This document shows, in pieces, positions 44,340-55,458 of a DNA stretch of 64,000 nt. The position numbers and the translations under genes were made by a program. Numbering within the stretch: the stretch's first letter is position 1; the number at the start of each line of letters is the position of its first letter. This DNA comes from Lepas anatifera. Its lineage: Eukaryota > Arthropoda > Thecostraca > Lepadidae. The stretch spans positions 1,054,001 to 1,118,000 of the forward strand of contig JAOTON010000977.1 in the NCBI GenBank assembly GCA_034440635.1. The letters are read 5' to 3'. The notes under the pieces are model-generated. The model ran no database searches. It worked only from the letters and a program-made list of their open reading frames with translations, and was not told the DNA's origin.

Positions 44340-46801
44340 GATAACTATTTTTAGGATTATAATATCGGAATTATTTCTTTTTCCTTTGCGACACTCAATG
44401 AGACAGAATCGATAGGTGGGTCGTGACGGTTGAAATGTAGAAAAACACAAGTAATATTTAAAACCGATCCGACATATTAGGTCATCATGTGGTCTTGCTA
44501 GCCTTCACTCTGGTTTAATATTTCCATGATAATAATGGAAATTTTCTATTTGCATTTTAAATCCAGACCAACCATATCAAACTGGTATGTGGGGAGCTGC
44601 ATTTATTGAAAATAATGTTAGGCGGTTCGGAATGATTACCGTTCTTCCCATAAATGAGCACAAACATGCGAACCAAACATTACTCACAGTGTTTAAATCA
44701 TGCCTTTGACTTTGTGTAACCCTTTTTAATATCCGCGTCCTTTATCCGTCTGTATCATTAACCCCAGAATTATGTTGAATCTGTTAGTTATTGAGGTATA
44801 GTACCCACTCCGCACCATATTATTATGGTTGTGCACTATCTCCGTTATAAAAGGGTTACTGCCGGGTGAACCTCCGTTGTATGGGCCTTCTTTTTCTTAT
44901 ATCATCGGAATATGTTACCACGGGTCATTGGTGATAAGCAGGACTGGTACTGACGTGATTGTCAACTTGGTGTTTTCTGGTATGATATTGCCTGATGAAG
45001 GTGATCTCTATTTTGCCTCCTGGGCCTCCTCGTATGTCTATGGAAACTTTCGGCTCTCGTCATAGCGTCGCCACCGAGAAGTGGGGGCAGCCAACTTCAA
45101 ACTGACGCTGACAAAACTTCCACGTAGGACCAATATTGTTCAATTTGGGTCTTCTTGCTTCTGCAGGGCTGTTATAGATGTCGGTTTTCCCATTTTGTGA
45201 GATCGAAATTTTTGACAAAAGTGGGGCCAGGCCCCCTCCCCTGGCGACCCCTGCTCTGTAACATTTCCTGATTTGACCTTATGTATGGTTGCCGGTATGC
45301 TGTACCATGGGTACGTTTAAAACAGCCTCGCTGTCTCGGCATGGGCCGGATACTCTCATTTCGATTCTTGATGATGATGATCAGGGGCGTAGCCAGGGCG
45401 GGAAGCCGCCCGAGGGCCCAAGGGTCCCCTAGGCACGATTCTGTAACAAGCATGGCCCTTTACCCATAGGGCCCTTTGGCGCTGTCGGGGGCCTTTTCGG
45501 CGCCACCCCTTCCCGAGTGAACTCCTGGCTACCCCTGATGATGATAGTGGCCTATATTGAAACCTTTTGAGATCCGGCTTCCGTAACCTCGCTAACTGTG
45601 AGGTTCCGAAGAAGGCGGGTTGTGTTTCCTCATTAGCTGTGCCGTTCCCACCCCTCTTTTTGGCTGATCGACGACCAGACTATGGTAGCACGAAACATCT
45701 GTAACTTTTTTTTTAAAGGTCCTTTGGTGTGTTTTGAGCTCCGAAAATGGGTGACTTTTGATTTCTCCTGGTGTTAAATGGTTTTGATTACTCTGCCAGG
45801 TTTAGTCCGCTCCCGTCGACTGACCAGGTGTAGCCGTCTTACTATTTGCCGGCAATATGGCACGGCCGCCTGCCGCCGGCCTCACCGCGCTACTTGATAC
45901 ATTGAAAAAGTGACATACTCCCTGGGACAACTGATGCAGTATTTTTCACGGCTGGTTAGAGGACACAACATTGCATCACTATATAGAATTTTAGGAAACT
46001 CGCTGTGTTTTTGGTCTAACAGTTTGGATTTGAGAATAGTTGAGCTTTACATGCCTAATAGTTAAGTACTAGGTTTAATTTGTTTTTCAATTGTGTGGGG
46101 TTCGCTATCCATTATATAATAGTAGGTTTTGCGCCATGGTTGATATGATAGTGTTTTGTACTTACACAGCTGAGCGTATTATGGCTGTGTTGTGGCGATA
46201 AGAAGAATGGAATTATTTTTAGGTTTTGACTTAGCCAACATTTATTTGAAATGAATTGTTTTGGTGTCGCCAGGCCTCAAGGACGACTGCACCAGAGGTT
46301 TTTTACCGACCGGAACGGCGCACGCGCACACCGTCGCAGACGGGCGTCTGTCAGGCAGATGTGGGGCACCCCGCATGGGCGTGAGCATTATACGGATGTC
46401 TGGTGTCGACCCCATTCAGAAAGCATCAAATAATAATATGTTAAGAACTATAACAGATTATGTAGTTGGTTTAACGGCAACGTGTCACAGCTCTGATAAA
46501 AAACAGAGACATAGAGACGGCAACATTACTGTAGAGGCAGGGCAACGGGAAGGCTGACAGAGGTGGTTTCAAATGGAGGGTAAATGGGGTGGTCCCCTCC
46601 CTCTTGGGTCCATAAAGTCGTCCTCCAGAAATTATGCACCAAAGCAGGCGACGGGGGCGCCCGAAATGGGGAGCCGAATATTTGCTAATGTAAATTGTGA
46701 GCTACGGGTGCCTTGAAGTTGACTTTACAAACCAGTTCAGGCAGAGGCACCCTGTTTTCAGACAATTTCCTTTCTGGTAGCCTTCTGTTCTTCAAGCTAG
46801 C
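44340..46801. other. Intergenic, no gene recognised
   Basis: AT-rich upstream flank of the MAM-like gene with one short MITE at 45381. 46260-46420 is GC-richer but gives no recognisable protein. Confidence 0.4.
45381..45537 (+). mobile_element. Short hAT-like MITE, same family as 35394-35665
   Basis: 157 bp, CAGGGGCGTAGCCAGGG to CTGGCTACCCCTG, flanked by ATGATGAT on both sides (inside a TGA microsatellite). Internal deletion derivative. Confidence 0.82.
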
Positions 46802-46805
46802 TTAA

Positions 46806-48870
46806 CCCGCGCCCCACCGGGGGTCCGGCGCCACCTTCGCCCCACCGGGGCCATCGATGGCCCCCTCCCTCTAACTCCGAAAGTATGGGCGTTAGCGCAA
46901 ATCTGCAAAGTGCATTAGAAAGCTCGCGTGAATTCAGTAAGAAATTACTTGGCATGTTTTAGCGCTCAGGTCCATGGTTTGACCTCCAGAGGTCAAATTA
47001 GGTCAAAATCGGCTATTTTCACTCAAATATGCAATGCTTAACCCTCGCCCCACCGAAGGGGCCATCGATGGCCCCCCTAAGGTTTTTTCCGAGATAGCAG
47101 GAAAACGACGAGGCGCAGCGCCGCAGTTGAGGGCTCTACCTCTCACTGCATCATTTTCCCATCATCCCTGAAATTTTTTACCCCGGGTCACCCAAGGTCA
47201 GGTCACCAGACGAGGTCAACCAAGGTCACCTCACTTCACCTTTAGAGCTCTGTAAGAGCTACATTTCAAAGTCGATCGATTTGAAACTTCCTACACTTCA
47301 TGACCCCTCCAGGGTCTACAAGGTGTATATCCGGGATTTTTCGATTTCGTGCCCTGAGGTCAGGTCACGAGGCGACCTCTCCCATTGGAAAAGCATGGGG
47401 AAAAGCTATTTCATGATATAAAAGCCACAAAAATGATTGCAAATACTCAGACTGCTCAGAACAACGTTTTTGGACACCCTTTCACGTATCCCAGGGGTCA
47501 TATTTGCCCTTTGACTTTTCCAAGGTCATCCAAGGTCACCAGAGGTCAAGAACAGTATTTTGACAATAACTTTTGACCTAATTGACCTAGAGCGGTGAAA
47601 CAAACACCATCGTGTTTGTCTTGTCACTGGCTTTTATTTGATATACGGCAAGGTCACTTTTTGACCTTTCGTGACCTCAGGTCATATTAGGTCACGAGGT
47701 GACCTCTGGCGGTCAAACCAATGGCGGGAGGTCTTTACGTTCCACATAGCGGAAAAAGTACTGGCAATTTGCTATCAAATGTACTTTACCAGGCCTCAAT
47801 AGCTCTAATGACATAAGAGTTATGCCCAGTTTGCTTAATCATTGCATATTTGAGTGAAAATAGCCGATCTTGACCTAATTTGACCTCTGGAGGTCAAACC
47901 ATTGACCTGAGCACTAAAACATGCGAAGTAATTTCTTACTGAATTCACGCGAGCTTTCTATTGCACTTTGCAGATTTGCGCTAACGCCCATATTTTCGGA
48001 GTTAGAGGGGGGCCATCGATGGCCCCCCACGGTGGGGCGAAGGTGGCGCCGGACCCCCGGTGGGGCGCGGGTTAAGCAAACGGCAATGGGCATAACACTT
48101 GTGCCATTAGAGCTATTTGAGATGTGGTAAAGTACATTGGATAGAAAAATGTCCGACCTTTTCCTACTGTTTAAACGTAATGATCTTCCGCCAGTGGTTT
48201 GACCTCCAGAGGTCACCTCGTGACCTAGGATGACCTGAGGTCACGAAAGGTCAGAAAGTGACCTTGCCGTATATCAAACGAAAACCAGTAACGAGACATA
48301 CACGATGGCGTTTGATTCAACGCTCTAGCTTATATAGGTCAAAAGTTATTGTCAAAATACTGTTTTTGACCCCTGGTGACCTTGGATGAACTTGGACAGG
48401 TCAAAGGGCAAATATGGCTCCTGGAATCCATGGAAGTGTGTCCAAGAACGCTTTTCTGACGAAGCCGAGCATTTTCAATGTTTTTTGTGACTTTTAGATT
48501 ATAAGACAGCTTTTCCCCATGCTTTATCATTGGGAGAGGTCACCTTGTGACATGACCTCAGGTCACGAAATCGAAAAATCCCGGATACACACCTTGTAGA
48601 CCCTAGAGGGGTCATGAAGTGTAGGAAGTTTCAAATCGATCGACTTCAAAATGTAGCTATTACAGAGCTCTAAAGTTGAAGTGAAGTGACCTTGGTTGAC
48701 CTCGCCTGGTGACCTGACCTTGGGTGACCCGGAGTTAAAAATTACAGGGATGGTGGGAAAATGATGCAGTAAGAGGTAGAGCCCTCAACCGCGGTGCTGC
48801 GCCTCGTCGTTTTTCTGCTATCCCGGAAAAACCTTAGGGAGGTCATCGATGGCCCCCGGTGGGGCGAGGG
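46806..48870 (+). mobile_element. piggyBac-like MITE split by a second copy (outer element)
   Basis: Left end after TTAA 46802-46805, right end before TTAA 48871-48874. The left 232 bp run to GCAATGC at 47037 and resume after 48075 with a slightly different GCAAACGGCAATGGGCATAA, matching the family order. The break is at an internal TTAA that unbroken copies have at the same place (AATGCTTAAGAAAACTGGGC near 2480). Confidence 0.82.
47042..48071 (-). mobile_element. piggyBac-like MITE inserted in reverse into the outer copy
   Basis: 1,030 bp complete copy on the minus strand, bounded by TTAA at 47038-47041 and 48072-48075. It starts (plus strand) CCCTCGCCCCACCGAAGGGG and ends GTGGGGCGCGGG. The duplicated TTAA at a known internal TTAA shows both the target preference and the duplication length. 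Confidence 0.88.
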
Positions 48871-48874
48871 TTAA

Positions 48875-50364
48875 GTATGTTCTGTCTTATCGGGAAGAAG
48901 CAGGGCATTTTTTAAGGAAAAAGTCAGTGGGGGGCATTTCTTGTGCTGGCCATTATAGCGTCTTCAAGGGATCGAGACCCCATTTTGAGAGGTTTAATAC
49001 AATTTAGACGCGTTAGTGTTAAAAAATGTTTCTCATTTTTTAGTTATTGCAAGTTTAGAGATTATAGGTGCTTCCAAGGGCTGCCAGGTTTTTTCAGCGG
49101 AAAAGGTCAAACCGAGTTAGAAAAAGGGGCCAAAGAGGGGCAAAATTTTATTTCCACTAAAATAGCCAAATCAACACCATAAAAGCCAGATTTGAGGCTA
49201 AAACGACCCCTAGCGGTAGTCATAAAACCACAGAAAAAGCGACTTGTATCACTGTTTAAAACTAAATGTTGGCAGTTTGATATTGACTTGACGCAATATT
49301 TTCAGCACACTACCCATCTAATAGGAAGCCAGGGGTGCCCTTCCATCCCCGCGTGGCCATCGAATGGTTTTATCCACATAACCAGAACATTTTTTTGGGA
49401 TCATCAATCACGCCCCCCCTCCCACCTTTTGATCAATAAGTTCCTGACCTCAGTCAAAATGGGAGTGAACCGGAAATTTGTATAACCAGCCGCTGCGGAA
49501 GGCAACGAAAAGCCCAAATTCGAAAAGTTTTCGGTACTAACGTGGAAAGTTTGCTGTCAGCATCAGGTTGAAGTTTGGCTGGCCCCTCACTTTTTTGCCA
49601 GTGGCGACGCTATGTATGCTACCACCACAGTAATAAATTAAAAGGCTAATCACTTCATACCGCCACACCAGCAACCAGTCTTACGCACTTTAACTACACC
49701 GTGTCCCGTCTAATCCACGAACGAGCTCTTAGCGCTGACAACTGACTGCGTGTGAAATGAGAGCATCATGCAATGTCACGGTACTGGCTGGGGATGTGGG
49801 CTTCCGGTCGGATAGAACAGATGTTTGATTGGTTGTAGGCCAGCGTTCTTCTCCAGCGTTGTGATTAGTTGATGCTGAGGCTGTTTTGCCGGGATTTCCC
49901 GTAACTACGCGCTTTGTTTCGTCTACACACGATGGAGCAGACAGCCAGGGGTGGAAATTTCTAACACAATTTTTGTGGATTGCCAATTTGGGACCAGAAA
50001 TAGAACAGTTATAATTATCGGGTGGTGTTCTGTCTTATTTTCGTTAGGCAAGTCTGCATTTGGTCAATTTTAAGTCATCTGTCTATTTCACTGGGGGGCC
50101 AATTTCCGGGCACTGGGGGGGGCATTTCGGCCGGCTGGGGGGGGGCAAATGGCCCCCCAGTGAACATGTTAAAAAATAGCCTGGGAAGAAGGGTAAGTGG
50201 GGAAATGACAAGTCCTCAGTTTTTCGGCTATGTGGGGACAATTTTCAACGCTGCGAAGAGAAGACTTGCTTACGGCGGAGGACGAATGAGCCTTGAGTTC
50301 GAGTTAAAATTGTTCATCTTGGCCAAAAGTTGTTTTGCAAATTTGTTAAATGTAGCTTGGTGCC
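48875..50364. other. Intergenic, no gene recognised
   Basis: Degraded repeat-like sequence with C- and G-runs (GGGGGGCCAATTTCC near 50095); no open frame over 130 codons. Confidence 0.4.
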
Positions 50365-50582
50365 TTAAAGGGAATGTGGCACCTTGGTCGAATCCTGGAA
50401 TTAAGAGTAATTAGGGGTACTTTTAGCCGAAAATCATGGAACCGTCCATGATTTCTCGAAAAAATGTACCATAAGCTCAATATTTTGATTTTTAAAATGC
50501 TCCTCTAGGGAGAGAAATAAAGATCTGCCTGTGGATGATGTCATGATCTGGCAGCCACTACCATATTCAATACGCTTCAAGG

Positions 50583-51420
50583 CAGGGGAGTAGCCAGGAT
50601 TTCGCTCAGGGAGGGCGGCACCCCGAAAAGGGCCCCTGCGACAGCACCAAAAGGGCCCTGATGGGTAAAAAGGGCCCTCCTTGTTACAGAATGAAGTGCT
50701 GAAGAGGACTTACCCGCCCCCCGTCCGCCACTTCCCCCCGGGGCCTCGCCCCTCTAAAATATGGGCGTTGCAATCTGCAGTGATAAAACTCGCGTAATTG
50801 TAAAATTACTTTTTTAGTGTCGGTCAATGTTTACCTGCAAATTAGGTATGTTGTTTAATATGAATATTGCCAACTGGCATACTCTTATGTATAAGTATTA
50901 GGCCTGTAGTTTGATAGCAATGGTATTTGTCCTATTAACGTAAGACCTCCCGCCGTTTTACCGCCATACTTACCTTTGACCTGAGTCAGGTAGACTGGTT
51001 ATAAATAGCGGACAAAAGATTTTTTTTGTTATTGGTGTTGTAAATATGTTACCTCGTATCTTATACCTTAAGGAATCCCTTATCGATTAAACTTTCGGTT
51101 GTAATATTTTTGGTTATATATAATAGCTTCCCTGTTTTCCAATAGTCCTCGTCCTACCTCAAATCAAATCCATAACCTCTGTGTTTAATTATGATTAATT
51201 GCTCTTAAGGTGGGGTGACTTTTACCTCTTACCTACCTTTAAATTTATTATACTGCCGTTTTCCCTTAAGAGGGCCCTGTCTGGTATAAAATGCCAAATT
51301 TGGTCACAGAGCATAGTGCGGGCGAGCCGCGCTTCGCGCAGCTCGTGTCCTCAGGCGGCCTCTTCGGGCCCTGAGGGAGGGGCGGCTGTCCCTGCCGCCC
51401 CCCCTTTGGCTACGCCCCTG
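50583..51420 (-). mobile_element. hAT-like MITE, same family, carrying an inserted TTAA element
   Basis: CAGGGGAGTAGCCAGG to TTGGCTACGCCCCTG, reverse relative to the 35.4 kb copy. Perfect 8-bp duplication CTTCAAGG at 50575-50582 and 51421-51428. The eroded TTAA element at 50709-51264 interrupts it. Confidence 0.83.
50709..51264 (+). mobile_element. Heavily eroded piggyBac-like MITE inside a hAT-like MITE
   Basis: It begins CCCGCCCCCCGTCCGCCACT, includes CTAAAATATGGGCGTT and GTAAGACCTCCCGCC in family order, and ends before TTAA at about 51265. Relative to intact copies it has lost many 1-6 base pieces, often TGACC/GGTCA words. The left flank reads TTA rather than TTAA. It sits exactly where the host hAT family has an internal TTAA. 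Confidence 0.65.
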
Positions 51421-51510
51421 CTTCAAGGGCTTCGATTGGTTGTAACTCATTGTGACATCGGCATATGCCGTCACACCAAAAGCTACAACTGTGGCCTGCT
51501 GCTAAGGGTA

Positions 51511-52552
51511 GGGGAGAGCGGGGCAAAACGGACACCCTGAGTGTTTTTCTAACATAGCAGACTCAATAGCGGGTCAAAAATTCTAAGCTATACACCCTGA
51601 CGTAGCCTAATGAATTGTTTCTCTAATGTAAGAGTATCAACTTCAAAAATTAAATTGGAAAAACATGGCAGGAAAATATATCAGCTAATGTTTTTTGTCC
51701 GTTTCGCCCCAACCCTGGGGCAAAATGGTTTTCAGGAAGGGGCAATATGGACAGTATGACCGGCTGTCGTTGTATTTCCTTGAGCACCCCCAAAGATATA
51801 TAAATCCACATCCCTGGCAGCCTATGTATTATGGCGAAAAAAACATAATGTTTTCGTTAAAGCGTCAACATCGCTTAAATCAGTTAACATTTTACTCTGC
51901 TTTCATTTTGGCACAAGACTGCCGCCCACCCTGGACTCGCCCCTGCCTTGTTTTCTCACTGTTTGTGACCTTACTACAATAACAAACTATATAATAAATT
52001 TTCCTAAGTGATTGGGGTAAACCGGATCATCAGACCATTTTACACCATTGTGCATTTTGCCCCGTCCGTTTTGCCCCACAGATACTCTCGATTCAAGTTT
52101 TGTGTCGTGTCGGAAAAAATAGCAGGCTTTGATATTTGAAATTGCCTTTACCCTAAGCCTACACTGCCACTTATTCATACATATCACCATCGGAACTGAA
52201 CTTAGTTTGTCACTCGAAAAAGACGAAGATTTAAAACTTGTTTGTTCTTATTTTGACACGCTCTGGAAAATTTGTAAAAATAATATTCTTCACTGGATTT
52301 TTTGCAAAACGTCTGATGGTTTCACAAATAAAAATCTTTTAGCTTTCTGTTCAACCATATAAGTTTTGTTGATACAGTTCTAAAACAGGTTATTTAGAGC
52401 TTCGAAAAAGTGCAATTTCTCCAATGCCCTGCGTAGTAACTGTAGTGCCTCTCCAGCCATGATGACGTATTGCTGCCAAACAACTTGAACGGGGTCTGGA
52501 AACACCAACAAAATACCAAAACAGCTAAAATCCGTTTTGCCCCGGTCGCCCC
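51511..52552 (+). mobile_element. DNA element with GGGCAAAA-type inverted ends (copy 2)
   Basis: Starts GGGGAGAGCGGGGCAAAACG and ends CGTTTTGCCCCGGTCGCCCC, 20-base inverted ends, flanked by TA on both sides, as in Tc1/mariner-type insertion. About 1.04 kb, no transposase frame. It lies within the 50369-53123 element. Confidence 0.72.
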
Positions 52553-52639
52553 TACATGTAAGGCACATTTCAGTTAGTTTTTAGCTTTTCTCTACGGAAA
52601 TTTTGACTTTCAAGACAAATTATACATAGACTACCAGGT

Positions 52640-52745
52640 TTTCCGGCATGCTTTACAACTTTGCTATCTCAGTTAACGGGAATGTGGCACCTTCACAACG
52701 TGATTTTAACTGAGATAGCCAAGTTGTAAAGCAGGGCGGAAAACC
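52640..52745. repeat. Fold-back (inverted repeat) pair
   Basis: GCTTTACAACTTTGCTATCT + CAGTTAA is followed about 35 bases later by its reverse complement, TTAACTGAGATAGCCAAGTT + GTAAAGC; TTTTCCG.. and CGGAAAA.. extend the arms. The loop contains GGGAATGTGGCACCTT, the end sequence of the surrounding TTAA element. Confidence 0.8.
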
Positions 52746-53136
52746 CGGCACTCCACATTTAATTTGTCTTGGAACTCGATATTTTCGTAGAAAAAAGCCA
52801 ACGCCTACCTGACACCAGCCCCCTCAGCCCCCGTCGCCGGCGGCCATTGTTGTGAGCTACTGGTGTGACGACATATGCTGACGTCACGATGAGCATCAGC
52901 CAATCGAAGCCCTTGAAGCGTTTCAAGTGTGGCAGTGGTTGCCAGATCGTGACATCATCCACAGGCTGATATTTATTTCTTTTTCTAGAGGAGTATTTTT
53001 AAAAACCAAATATTGAGCTTATTGTACATTTTTCAGAGAAATCATGAGTGTTTCATTATTTTTTACTAAAAGTATGCCTAATTACACTAAATTCCAGGAT
53101 TCGACCAAGGTGCCACATTCCCTTTAAAATCATGTT

Positions 53137-53160
53137 ATAAAGGTGCCACATTCCCTTTAA
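53137..53160 (-). mobile_element. Extra solo end of the AGGGAATG element
   Basis: AAGGTGCCACATTCCCTTTAA repeated about 10 bases after the first right end. A second terminal repeat copy, left by a tandem or partial insertion. Confidence 0.6.
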
Positions 53161-54838
53161 GAAATATTTAAAATTGGTTGGTTCATGGCACCCCGGCACA
53201 GACCGGCACGATAGGCAGCTCGCATAAAGACATCCTGCGAATTTCCGTACATTCCAACGGTTTGAAACACATGAACTCAAAAGCAAGCACATATCGCAAA
53301 ATGAGACCTGGAGACCTTAACTTGGTCAGCCATGTTGATGTCAACAATTTCACATCAAATGACTACACCCATCGATGTACGGGCAGTACATTTTGTAGCA
53401 AATAATTAATTCACATTTCATAAAACATCGCATAAATCCTACCTTAGACAGGCAGCAGCGCTACCTGGGTGTAATTCAACCACCTGTAACACTCTACACC
53501 TTACAGCTCTACCAACAGCTGAAAGGCAGAATGGATAATAATAACGCGCGATATTTTGTTGTCGCATCATGTTATATATTTAGTAAGAATACAATGGCGA
53601 ACTGCCCCGAAATCTAATAAGATATGCGAATAATCATCTACAGTGACTGTCATTAGTTTCCAAAACTTTCACCTCCAATAATACAATACAGCTCAAGACT
53701 TGGTGGGGAGCTTGTATTGATTACCCAGTTGGCAGAAGTGAAGGAATATTTAGGGCGTAACTTGGAAATAAGGAAACATCGGCATAATCATCTCCAGCAG
53801 CCAGTGGAATGCAGCAGTAGCAAACAAGTAAATGTGAGGTACGCACTTTGCAGGGCTGGCTAAAGCCTAGGCAGTAGCAATAATTACAGACATACACGCG
53901 TGCCTGCGGAAGACTAGAACATCTCGAATCTACAACATGCATTCTTGCTGTGTGACAAGTAATGTGACCTCACAGATTCCAATATAAACTCTAACGAATT
54001 GAACCGCTTTGTACGAGCTTCATATATATGCCGACGAAAATAAAATACTAAAAAAGCATCAGCGCAATGTCACGCTACAACGTCTCATAATTACCGGCCA
54101 ATACTCATTCTATTCAAAACAGCTAAAGGAATCTGGGTACTATACCGCCGCTGATATCAGTATGCTAAGACCGAGCTGATAGTGTCCTTCCATCCCAAAA
54201 CATCCTGACTAGACGGGACAATATATCGAGCGTTGCATTACACCGAAGCTTTCGCTCACTTTCTAACTGGAATGTTGGATAGGTGGCACAACACCACACC
54301 AGACTTATAACGAAGATGCAGGCAAGATACAGCCATCACATACCAACAACAGATCAGCTCTGTGACGCTCAGCTACATGATCTAGCCGAGTAATATCTAC
54401 CACGCATCCTCACCACACCCGACCCGTGTGGACTTCCGTAGCTATGCGCAGCCCATAAATACCAGATGACAAATTATCCATCTTACACAATCCATCCACG
54501 ATACATGATCACAATGATAATACATAACATCGCTACACAAAATGCATAATCTCTGTCTAAGACGACCACATAAAAATTTAGCAACACTGGAATCACGATG
54601 AATTCACGTCTATGAGTTCCCATACTAACTCCACACACCGTTGGGTTGAAATAACAACCGTCTGAGTCTGAGTAAAGTGGTGGTTGCAGGCGTTTAGCAC
54701 GGCGTCGACCCTCGTCCCGAAGCGACTCTGCCGTACCCAAGCAGCGTCTTGAAGCCGTTACAAAAACTCCAAACGGCCCCGCGAAGCCGATTTACCGCAG
54801 CGAGAGCCGCATGGCGCACTGAAGCCGCATGGCGCCGT
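53161..54838. other. 3' flank of synaptojanin; no gene recognised
   Basis: AT-rich and low in repeats. The synaptojanin 3' UTR must start here on the minus strand, but I could not find a clear AATAAA on that strand. Confidence 0.4.
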
Positions 54839-55458
54839 TTAAAACGCTTGCGACGGCGACTTGAAGACCACAGACCGCCGGCGAGCTGCGGCTAACCGTT
54901 GCGCTTTGGGGATGGGCGGCGGAACTGCCGAGCGGCTGGGAACCGGCGGACGCGGCGCCGTCTCCCGGCTGGGAACCGGGGGACGGGACGCCGCGTCCCT
55001 GCTCGGGACAGCGGGACGCGGCGCTGCTTCACGACTAGGGACAGGCGGCGCAGACGCGCGGCAGGGGACCGGGGGCGCGGCGGCCGTGCGTGCCGGTACT
55101 GCAGGTGGCGCTGTTTCCCGCGCCGGCACCACCGGCGGGGTGGCAGCAGTATCCCGGGAGGGAACAGCCGGCGGGGTGTCTGTGCCTCGGGCCTGGGCGG
55201 AGGGGACGCCGGTACCGGGGGCGGTAACGGGTGCGCTATTCCAGGCGCCAACGCTGGACCCGAACCCGTCCCAGGCCTGAGAGCCAGATACAGCAGCACT
55301 CGACGTGGGCGGCTGCCCGGCCGGTGCGTCCCAGGCAGGGCCGCTGCTCCCGAAATCGTCCCAGGCGGCGCTGGCAGGCGCTGTCGAATTGGCAGGCGTG
55401 TCCCAGGCGGGGCCGGTGCAGGGGGTAGCGTTCCAGGCCAGTGTGCCCCAGGGGTCGT
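54839..55458 (-). CDS. Synj: Synaptojanin last exon: AP-2-type and SH3-binding motifs
   Basis: Acceptor CTGTCCGGCAG, 206 codons, TAA stop at 54839-54841. The first half has DDPWG, repeated AWD motifs and two WxxF words ([16 protein letters not shown]), the kind of short motif that binds the AP-2 alpha ear. The second half holds eight P-x-x-P-x-R words (PAVPSR, PVVPAR, PPVPSR and variants) about 10 residues apart, typical class II SH3 ligands for endophilin or amphiphysin. It ends [11 protein letters not shown]. Partners are inferred from family knowledge. Confidence 0.85.

Larger units (their letters stand above)
50369..53123 (+). mobile_element. Large TTAA-flanked element with long inverted ends
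   Basis: Starts after TTAA (50365-50368) with AGGGAATGTGGCACCTTGGT and ends with the reverse complement before TTAA at 53124-53127. The similarity between the ends extends well inward: the CCTGTGGATGATGTCA region near 50535 is matched in reverse near 52960. Everything between is other inserted elements. I see no transposase. Confidence 0.72.
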
